Part shown: one piece after another, positions 8,123 to 14,985 of the stretch | Numbering within the stretch: the first letter of the stretch is position 1 | Layout of the letters: every line of letters starts with the position of its first letter | Source: Rhodothermaceae bacterium bin80 | GTDB taxonomy: Bacteria > Bacteroidota > Rhodothermia > Rhodothermales > Bin80 | Direction: 5' to 3' | NCBI GenBank assembly: GCA_002238805.1 | Contig: MPNB01000021.1 | Location: forward strand, 1 to 46,864 | DNA: 46,864 nucleotides | Translations under genes and position numbers: made by a program | Notes under the pieces: generated by a model | Databases searched by the model: none | Told to the model about the DNA's origin: nothing | What the model saw: only the letters and a program-made list of their open reading frames with translations

Positions 8123-9676
8123 ATGAATAAACCCCAGATTTTTTCAACACTCATTCTCGTCGTAGTTGTCTTTGTTGCAGGTGTACTGTTTGCGACTACG
8201 GGTGCCAATCTGTTCGACCAGGGGCATCGTATTGGCACAGATACGCAGGCCAGCAGCCCGAAAATCCTGCGAGCCCCTTCGACGGCGGCACGCCTAGAAT
8301 GGGAGGAAGCTTTCATAAGCGTAGCTGACGCTGTTAATCCTGCTGTAGTTCAAATCCGGTCGGCAGAACGGATTGAGATAAGCGGTGACCCCAATACGTG
8401 GGAAGGAACCCCGTGGGAGCAATTTTTCCCCCAAAACCCTCAGTCAAACGGTTTCCCACAGGTTCGCCAAGGCTTGGGCTCAGGCGTCCTGATTCGCTCT
8501 GATGGCTACATTGTCACTAATAATCACGTTATTGCGAGCGCGGACAAATTGCAGGTGCTGCTGCATGACGGCCGCACCCTCACCGCTACAGTCATAGGTC
8601 GAGACGAAAACACTGATTTGGCTGTAATTAGAATTGACGAAAAGGATCTGCCTACAGTGACACTTGCGCCACCAAACGACGTACGGGTTGGACAGTGGGT
8701 GATGGCCTTCGGGTCACCGTTGGATGCGGCACTAGATAATACAGTCACCGCCGGCATCGTGAGTGCCATTGGCCGCACCAGTGCGCGACTGTCTCTGATC
8801 AACCTGTACTCTGACTTTATTCAGACCGACGCCGCCATCAATAGAGGTAATTCAGGTGGACCGCTCGTCAATATGAGCGGTCAACTGGTCGGGATAAATT
8901 CAGCTATTCTCTCTCCCACAGGCAACAACGCCGGCATTGGATTCGCAATCCCGGTCTCTATCGTTGATAATGTCGCAATGCAACTCATCAACAAAGGCCG
9001 TGTCGACCGTGGATTCCTAGGAATCAACTTCGATCGGGTCTCACGGTCTCTGGCAAATGCATTGGACGCCCCTCCCGGCTCTGCACAGGTTAGACAGGTA
9101 ATCGACAACAGTGCAGCCGATAAAGCCAATCTTAGGGTAGGAGATATCATCGCCGGAATAGACGGCGTGGAGCTAGAGGACTATTTGCTCCTTCGCACGA
9201 TAATCGGTAACAAGGCACCCGGAGACCAGGTACTTCTCGATATTATTCGAGACGAAAATCGCATACAAATTGAAGTTGCACTGGGCGAGATGCCTGACGC
9301 AGATTCGCGAAATGAAGAATCCAATGATCGGGGAGAAGAAAACCAGGATAACCTCGATGAGCTTGGACTGCAGCTGCGTAATTTAGACAACGAAATACTG
9401 CAGGAAAACTTTAACATCTCAGAGAAGATCGAAGGCGTCTGGGTCCAGTCTATCGACCAAAGTAGCACTGCATATGACGAAGCAGACTTGCGGGCCGACG
9501 ATATCATCGTTGAAATAAACCGCGAACCGGTAAATGATCGTGATGATTTCAGGCGCGTTTACAGGAACATTGCCCCGGGTGACGTCTTCCTGGTTAAGAT
9601 TTTGCGCCATCAAGAAATCACTCCGACAACCGGCGAATTTCTTCCGCTAATGACCGCTCTTACCAAACCTGAGTGA
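8123..9676 (+). CDS. HtrA/DegP-type periplasmic serine protease with two PDZ domains
   Basis: This is an envelope quality-control protease of 517 residues. An N-terminal hydrophobic anchor (LILVVVVFVAGVLFA, about residues 10-24) precedes a trypsin-like domain with catalytic His135 (TNNHVIASAD), Asp165 (NTDLAV) and Ser244 (GNSGGPLV). Two PDZ domains follow: about 297-395 (GFLGINFD to VALGEMP) and about 430-505 (EGVWVQSIDQSSTA to VFLVKILRH). A strongly acidic, Asn/Glu-rich linker (about 397-415) separates them. The layout is DegP/DegQ-like, and the exact orthologue cannot be decided. A GC-rich hairpin lies just after the stop. Confidence 0.92.
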   Translation: MNKPQIFSTLILVVVVFVAGVLFATTGANLFDQGHRIGTDTQASSPKILRAPSTAARLEWEEAFISVADAVNPAVVQIRSAERIEISGDPNTWEGTPWEQFFPQNPQSNGFPQVRQGLGSGVLIRSDGYIVTNNHVIASADKLQVLLHDGRTLTATVIGRDENTDLAVIRIDEKDLPTVTLAPPNDVRVGQWVMAFGSPLDAALDNTVTAGIVSAIGRTSARLSLINLYSDFIQTDAAINRGNSGGPLVNMSGQLVGINSAILSPTGNNAGIGFAIPVSIVDNVAMQLINKGRVDRGFLGINFDRVSRSLANALDAPPGSAQVRQVIDNSAADKANLRVGDIIAGIDGVELEDYLLLRTIIGNKAPGDQVLLDIIRDENRIQIEVALGEMPDADSRNEESNDRGEENQDNLDELGLQLRNLDNEILQENFNISEKIEGVWVQSIDQSSTAYDEADLRADDIIVEINREPVNDRDDFRRVYRNIAPGDVFLVKILRHQEITPTTGEFLPLMTALTKPE

Positions 9677-9687
9677 GTTGTAACGTT

Positions 9688-9711
9688 AGGGGGCCGTTTA
9701 TGCGGCCCCCT
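9688..9711 (+). terminator. GC-rich hairpin after the HtrA gene
   Basis: A perfect 9-bp stem AGGGGGCCG/CGGCCCCCT closes a 6-base loop 11 bases after the protease stop codon. No U-run follows on the plus strand, so it may attenuate or stabilise the transcript rather than act as a classical terminator. aroB starts 17 bases later. Confidence 0.6.
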
Positions 9712-9727
9712 GAAGTATCCATATCAA

Positions 9728-10819
9728 ATGGCCCAAGATGTTGTACACGTCCAACTGAGTGGTGGGCGATCCTATCCTATCCATTTTGCTCCATTTCGAG
9801 AAGTCCCTCGGCTACTTGCTGCGGCCGGACTACGCAGAGGCTCCTGCCTCATTGTAACCGATACCAATGTGGCAGACCTCTACCTAGAAAAACTGAAAGA
9901 TTATCTTTCGGAGGCCGGATGGAGGCCTATTCCAGAGCTCATTCTACCGGCAGGCGAAAGGTCCAAGGCACCTGAGCTGCTTCAACAGATCTATGATCAT
10001 GCCTTGGGAGCAGGTATCGATCGACAAACCCCTGTCCTTGCACTGGGGGGAGGGGTCATCGGTGATCTGGCCGGCTTCGCGGCGGCAACCCTGCTTCGCG
10101 GCCTGCCGCTCGTGCACCTGCCAACATCGCTAATCGCCCAAGTCGATAGTTCAATCGGGGGAAAAACCGGAATCAATCACACCGTGGGCAAGAACCTGAT
10201 CGGTGCCTTTTATCAGCCGAAACTGGTTTGCACCGACCTGGACGCGCTACAGAGTCTTCCCGAACTTGAGTGGACCAGCGGGCTCGCCGAAGTAGTCAAG
10301 CACGGCTTGATCGCACACGCAGATTTCGCACACGAACTGTCCACCAACTGGGATAGCATCCTTCGCCGGGATCAGGATATAGTTCGGCGCATGGTCATAC
10401 AGGCCGCAATCATCAAAGCTAAGGTCGTTAGCGAAGATGAACGGGAAACCTCACTACGGGCGATTCTGAATTTCGGGCACACCTTTGGTCACGCAATTGA
10501 ACGTATTGCAGGGTACGGCCAATTCACGCATGGAGAGGCCGTAGCAGTGGGAATGCGCGCTGCTCTAAAGGTATCCGCCCTCCTCAACCCGGATCTGCCA
10601 TACACCACCATAGATTCCCTCCTGAAACGACTCCCTGTGAGAAACTCAATCGAGAATCTTGATCCAAAAACACTCACCCAAACCATGTACTTTGACAAAA
10701 AGGTGCAGGCGGGGCGTTTGCGTTTGGTACTGTTGCGTAAAATCGGCAGTGCATATGTTACGGACAAGGTTACCGAGGAGCAGATATCAGCGGGCTGGGA
10801 CTGTGCCCGGAACGCCTAG
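9728..10819 (+). CDS. aroB: 3-dehydroquinate synthase
   Basis: AroB converts DAHP to 3-dehydroquinate, step two of the shikimate pathway, using NAD+ and a divalent metal. The NAD-binding and metal-site motifs are clear: ALGGGVIGDLAGFAAAT, LPTSLIAQVDSSIGGKTGIN, KNLIGAFYQPKLV, and the metal His pair in ILNFGHTFGHAIE and FTHGEAVAVGM. The length of 363 residues is typical. The ATG at 9728 (MAQDVVHVQLSGG) is the natural start. The sulfatase signal peptide begins 73 bp after its stop, and other aro genes are absent nearby. Confidence 0.96.
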   Translation: MAQDVVHVQLSGGRSYPIHFAPFREVPRLLAAAGLRRGSCLIVTDTNVADLYLEKLKDYLSEAGWRPIPELILPAGERSKAPELLQQIYDHALGAGIDRQTPVLALGGGVIGDLAGFAAATLLRGLPLVHLPTSLIAQVDSSIGGKTGINHTVGKNLIGAFYQPKLVCTDLDALQSLPELEWTSGLAEVVKHGLIAHADFAHELSTNWDSILRRDQDIVRRMVIQAAIIKAKVVSEDERETSLRAILNFGHTFGHAIERIAGYGQFTHGEAVAVGMRAALKVSALLNPDLPYTTIDSLLKRLPVRNSIENLDPKTLTQTMYFDKKVQAGRLRLVLLRKIGSAYVTDKVTEEQISAGWDCARNA

Positions 10820-10892
10820 ACGTTATATTGTGGCGTACTGCGTGTTCATTCGCGGTGTTTTATTTTCCAGTTTTTCACACGATCGCCTAAAC

Positions 10893-12218
10893 ATGCGAAG
10901 AGTTTTCTTGCTGATGTTGTTACCCCTTTGGGTTGCAGTAGCCAGCGCGCAACAACCTAACATTGTCCTCATTGTAGCTGACGACCTCGGTTACGGAGAT
11001 CTCTCGAGCTATGGGGCAGAAGATCTACACTCACCTGCCCTTGACAGCCTGGCCGCCTCGGGCGTTCGATTCACACAGTTCTACGCCAACTCGCCAGTCT
11101 GCTCACCGACAAGAGCCTCCTTGCTATCCGGTCGCTACCCTCCGTTGGCAGGCGTTCCCGGTGTCATCCGCACACATGCGTCCAATAACTGGGGAAACCT
11201 CTCACAGAATATCGAACTGCTGCCGGAGATGCTCCGACGTCGTGGATATCATACTGCAATGGTGGGCAAATGGCACCTAGGCCTCAATGCACCCCAGCGG
11301 CCGATAGACAGAGGATTTGACCATTTTGAGGGCTTCCTGGGTGATATGATGGACGATTACTACAACCACCGGCGTCATGGAATTAATTATATGCGCCGCG
11401 GTGAGGAGGTTATCCATCCTGAGGGGCATGCCACAGACCTGTTCACAAACTGGGCTGTGCACTACATAGAAAGTCGGACAGTCTCCACAGCACCATTCTT
11501 CCTCTACCTGGCCTATAACGCCCCACACACGCCCATTCAACCACCTGAGGAGTGGGTTACCAAAGTGCAGCAGCGAGAGGATAACATCGACGAAGCCCGA
11601 GCTAAACTGGTAGCACTGATTGAACACATGGATCATGGAATCGGTAAAGTGATGGTTGCCCTGAAAGAGAATGGGTTCTATGATAACACCCTCGTGATTT
11701 TTGTCAGTGATAACGGCGGACAACTCAATGTCGGCGCGCGTAACGGTCCATTACGCGACGGCAAAGGAACCGTGTATGAAGGCGGTATAAGAGTGCCTGC
11801 AATTGCTTCCTGGCCGGGAAATATTGCGCCCGGTACTGCCAGCGATGCAATCTTGACCACAATGGACATTTATCCCACACTTCTTGAAGCAGGTCGAGCA
11901 AGAATCACACACGTTATTGATGGAACCAGCTTTCTCGGTTCGGTCCTGGGTGGCCCGGAACCTGATCCCAACCGTCTCTTGTTTTTCTCCAGACGGGAAG
12001 GAGGCCTACGCTTTGGTGGAAAAACTATTGAGGCGGTCCGGCAGGGGCCTTGGAAACTGCTTCAAAACAGTCCATACGCTCCGTTAGAGCTATACAATCT
12101 CGAGCAGGACCCACTTGAAACAACAGACCTGTCCTCGGCTGAACCCGATATCTTCCGCCGGCTTGCCGCTGCGCTGCGACAATACGTACAGGAGGCCGGT
12201 AACGTACCTTGGCAGTAG
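10893..12218 (+). CDS. Exported type I sulfatase (arylsulfatase family)
   Basis: The start at 10893 gives a clean signal peptide (FLLMLLPLWVAVASA|QQ). The longer open frame upstream overlaps aroB and is not used. The mature domain has the sulfatase metal site (IVLIVADDLGYGD), the formylglycine motif C-x-P-x-R with Cys70 (CSPTRASLLSGRYPP), GKWHLG, APHTPIQPP and VSDNGG. It would hydrolyse a sulfate ester, probably on a sulfated glycan, in the periplasm. Cys-type sulfatases need a formylglycine-generating or anSME enzyme, which is not in the window. It is convergent with the Gfo/Idh gene across 5 bases. The 441-residue length is normal and the exact substrate cannot be told. Confidence 0.93.
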   Translation: MRRVFLLMLLPLWVAVASAQQPNIVLIVADDLGYGDLSSYGAEDLHSPALDSLAASGVRFTQFYANSPVCSPTRASLLSGRYPPLAGVPGVIRTHASNNWGNLSQNIELLPEMLRRRGYHTAMVGKWHLGLNAPQRPIDRGFDHFEGFLGDMMDDYYNHRRHGINYMRRGEEVIHPEGHATDLFTNWAVHYIESRTVSTAPFFLYLAYNAPHTPIQPPEEWVTKVQQREDNIDEARAKLVALIEHMDHGIGKVMVALKENGFYDNTLVIFVSDNGGQLNVGARNGPLRDGKGTVYEGGIRVPAIASWPGNIAPGTASDAILTTMDIYPTLLEAGRARITHVIDGTSFLGSVLGGPEPDPNRLLFFSRREGGLRFGGKTIEAVRQGPWKLLQNSPYAPLELYNLEQDPLETTDLSSAEPDIFRRLAAALRQYVQEAGNVPWQ

Positions 12219-12223
12219 TCTGA

Positions 12224-13549
12224 CTACAGCTTCCAGGGGCCTCGCATACTCCGGGTCACGAGCGCATTTGCTTCTTTGTCCTCTGTGAATTTCTCCTTCA
12301 TCGGATTAAATTCGAGCGTGCGCTCCAGACGCATACAAATCTCACTCGTTAGGCAGGCTACCAGCGAGCTGTGACCGATCTCGACATCACAGATAGGCCT
12401 ACTGCGTGTTTTTACACAGTTGAGGAAATTTCTGCGATGGTCATCACTGCGATACAGATGTGCATCGCTGGATTTCATTGCAACTGTGAGCAAGTTCTCG
12501 TCGGAAGCCCAAATATCGCCGCGGCTGACACCAACCCAACCCTCCGTACCAATGAACTGGATCATCCCTTCATGCGGCCCCTTCTTTTTTATTATCGGAG
12601 GGCTGTCGGCATACATCAAAGTAACCTCGTCTTCTTCTGCATCAGAGGCATGCACAATCCGCGATGGAGCGGAGCCATCAAGTCCCAGTCCCCAAAGGGC
12701 AATGTCAAAGTTGTGCGCTCCCCAGTCCGCCACATGCCCCGCAGAATACGGTATCCATGCGCGCCAAGCACCCTCTTCCGTATTATAGCCCCCGCTCACA
12801 CGCTTGCTGTGGTAAGGCGCCGACGGAGCGTTACCCAACCATAATTCATAAAGGAATCCGTCCGGAATGGGCTCCTCGCCGTGTGGGAACGGACGAGAAA
12901 CGCCACCCACTTGGGCATAGACCTTCTGAATCTCACCAACGTATCCGTTGCGGGCCAGTTCACATGCATGCCTGAACTGCGCGCCAGAACGTTGCTGGCT
13001 TCCATTTTGAAATACGCGGTTGTATTTCCGAACAGCATTAACCATCGCCCTGCCTTCACGAATGGTTCGGGCCAACGGCTTCTCACTGTACATATCCTTA
13101 CCAGCTTTGGCAGCTGCCACCGCCATATATGCATGCCAATGATCCGGCAGCGCCAGGCATACGGCATCGATGTCGTCGCGCTCCAGGACCTGCCAGAAAA
13201 ACGTATAGCCGTCACAACCCGTATAGCTGCTCGCACCGGTCTTTTCTGCGTATGTGGTATTAACAAATTGACGCGATGGCTCACGTCCTTTTAATCCCCT
13301 TCCTGCATAGTTCTCCCCTGACGTGTTCACATCACACACAGCTAATACCTGAACATCCGGTTTTTCAATGAATCCCCGCAGGTTATTCATCCCCATACTT
13401 CCCATGCCAATGAATCCCATGGCGATCCGGTCACTGGGAGCGGGTCGGTTACCCCGCCCAAGCGCAGATGCGGGTACAATGATAGGGAGCGCTGCGGCAG
13501 CGCTCAAACCTTTCAAGAAATTGCGTCGACTGACGGACTTGTATCTCAT
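12224..13549 (-). CDS. Tat-exported Gfo/Idh/MocA-family oxidoreductase
   Basis: The protein opens with a twin-arginine signal (SRRNFLKGLSAAAALPIIV, residues 7-25). An NAD(P)-binding Rossmann fold follows with GFIGMGSMGMNNLRGF and the family catalytic-region motif SEKPLAR. The C-terminal half has the alpha/beta substrate domain (VADWGAHNFDIALWGLG, GTEGWVGV). Length is 441 residues. Tat-exported members of this family are frequent in Bacteroidota, Planctomycetota and Verrucomicrobiota near sugar-catabolic genes and act on unknown sugars or glycosides. It is divergent from the PEP-hydrolase-like gene, with a 142-bp shared upstream region. Confidence 0.9.
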   Translation of the reverse strand: MRYKSVSRRNFLKGLSAAAALPIIVPASALGRGNRPAPSDRIAMGFIGMGSMGMNNLRGFIEKPDVQVLAVCDVNTSGENYAGRGLKGREPSRQFVNTTYAEKTGASSYTGCDGYTFFWQVLERDDIDAVCLALPDHWHAYMAVAAAKAGKDMYSEKPLARTIREGRAMVNAVRKYNRVFQNGSQQRSGAQFRHACELARNGYVGEIQKVYAQVGGVSRPFPHGEEPIPDGFLYELWLGNAPSAPYHSKRVSGGYNTEEGAWRAWIPYSAGHVADWGAHNFDIALWGLGLDGSAPSRIVHASDAEEDEVTLMYADSPPIIKKKGPHEGMIQFIGTEGWVGVSRGDIWASDENLLTVAMKSSDAHLYRSDDHRRNFLNCVKTRSRPICDVEIGHSSLVACLTSEICMRLERTLEFNPMKEKFTEDKEANALVTRSMRGPWKL

Positions 13550-13691
13550 TATTTTGTGATCTTATTGACTCTGAAATATACGACTCTGCGTAGATTACCT
13601 GTCAACCTGCTCTTCACTACTTACTTTCGCACAGATTATACTATTATTGGCACTCATGCCTGCTACATCATAACTCGACGTTACTAACATT

Positions 13692-14573
13692 ATGCCCAAC
13701 CCCTGGACTGGAATTGGAAATCCATACACGCGCACGGAAATGCTTGAGCGCCTGCATGCCACGCTCGACCGTGGCGAACCTATCATAGCAGCTGGCGCCG
13801 GCACAGGTATCAGTGCCAAGTTTATTGAAAAGGGCGGTGCAGACCTGCTGATCATCTACAACTCCGGGCGCTTCCGTATGTCTGGACATGGTTCAACTGC
13901 GGGGCTTATGGCATATGGAGATGCGAATGCCGTTGCTATGGAGATTGGTGAATTTGAGGTGCTTCCAGTCGTCAAAGAGATTCCTGTGATCTGTGGTGTT
14001 CATGCTTCGGATCCACGACGACGCATCTGGCATCACCTGCTCAAGGTGAGGGATATGGGATTCAGCGGCATTAATAACTTTCCCACCCATGCGATTGTGG
14101 ATGGGCTCTTCCGACAGGTACTTGAAGAGACAGGCATGAGCGTGCAGCACGAAATCGATATGGTTGCTCTCGCCCAGAAACAGGGAATTGACCTTTTCTC
14201 AATCGTGTACGTTGCTACACCAGAGGAATCCCGCAGGATGGCCGAAGCTGGCGCGGATGCCATTATTGCCCATGTGGGCTGCACGATTGGTGGATCTATC
14301 GGCGTTACTGGAGCCACCTGCACATTGGAGGAAGCTGCAACACGTACTCAAGGAATTATTGAGGCTGCTCGCAGTGTCCGCAGGGATATAATTTTCCTGA
14401 GTCACGGAGGTCCAATCTCTACACCCTCAGATGCTGCGTACATCAATGAGCACACTGACACCGTCGGATTTGTGGGTGCCAGCAGTCTTGAACGAATGGG
14501 AGTCGAACAATCCCTCATCAACCTTACAAAGGAATTCAAACAAATCCCGTGTCCCGCGGCCCGTCAACGCTGA
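13692..14573 (+). CDS. PEP-hydrolase-like TIM-barrel protein
   Basis: The protein matches the family named phosphoenolpyruvate hydrolase-like (PEP_hydrolase, predicted TIM-barrel enzyme). Seen are IIAAGAGTGISAKFIEKGGADLLIIYNSGRF near the N-terminus, VLPVVKEIPVICGVHASDP, GFSGINNFPT, ADAIIAHVGCTIGG and the C-terminal GFVGASSLER. The 293-residue length is typical. The true reaction of most members is not established, and it may act on phosphorylated or carboxylated sugar-derived substrates. It starts a compact operon: its TGA overlaps the cupin ATG by one base (TGATG). The 142-bp divergent gap upstream should hold the promoter. Confidence 0.8.
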   Translation: MPNPWTGIGNPYTRTEMLERLHATLDRGEPIIAAGAGTGISAKFIEKGGADLLIIYNSGRFRMSGHGSTAGLMAYGDANAVAMEIGEFEVLPVVKEIPVICGVHASDPRRRIWHHLLKVRDMGFSGINNFPTHAIVDGLFRQVLEETGMSVQHEIDMVALAQKQGIDLFSIVYVATPEESRRMAEAGADAIIAHVGCTIGGSIGVTGATCTLEEAATRTQGIIEAARSVRRDIIFLSHGGPISTPSDAAYINEHTDTVGFVGASSLERMGVEQSLINLTKEFKQIPCPAARQR

Positions 14574-14980
14574 TGTCCAGACAATTCTTTCTAACCAAGG
14601 AAGCTCAATGGGTAGAATCCGTTGATCAAGGTGCCAATACCTGGATCAATTACCCGGATCCTGTTACTCCAGGTCTGTTTGCTGCTAAGGCCGAGATTGC
14701 ACCTGGAAAGGGGCATAACTTTCATCGCCACCCTGGACGCGAGGAATTAATCTTTGTACTACAAGGCACCGTTGAACAATGGATCGGCGAATCCTGCCAG
14801 ATTCTATCTCCCGGAGATGCCGTGGTGATCCCCGCCGGACTCGTCCACGCCTCTTTTAACACAGGAAAGGACTCTGCAGTACTTTTTGTAACATTAACCC
14901 CGGCCCAGCTTGACGCTCCACTCGCCGAGGATTTATCGAATCTGGAACCATGGAACAAGCTTCGTACCCGCAACACCTAA
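14573..14980 (+). CDS. Single-domain cupin protein
   Basis: This small cupin of 135 residues starts at the ATG at 14573, coupled to the upstream stop. An alternative ATG 24 bases upstream is possible but less likely. Cupin motif 1 is HNFHRHPGREELIFVLQG with metal ligands His, His and Glu. Motif 2 is LSPGDAVVIPAGLVHASFN with the fourth His. Such proteins are isomerases, dioxygenases or sugar/ligand binders, and the reaction cannot be read from sequence. The position between a PEP-hydrolase-like gene and a dehydrogenase-like lipoprotein suggests a role in the same sugar or carboxylate pathway. The next gene starts 6 bases after its stop. Confidence 0.85.
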   Translation: MSRQFFLTKEAQWVESVDQGANTWINYPDPVTPGLFAAKAEIAPGKGHNFHRHPGREELIFVLQGTVEQWIGESCQILSPGDAVVIPAGLVHASFNTGKDSAVLFVTLTPAQLDAPLAEDLSNLEPWNKLRTRNT

Positions 14981-14985
14981 CTCAA

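Noticed and set aside
10659..10892. Long N-terminal extension of the sulfatase frame
   Set aside because: It overlaps aroB in another frame and hides the clean signal peptide that begins at 10893.
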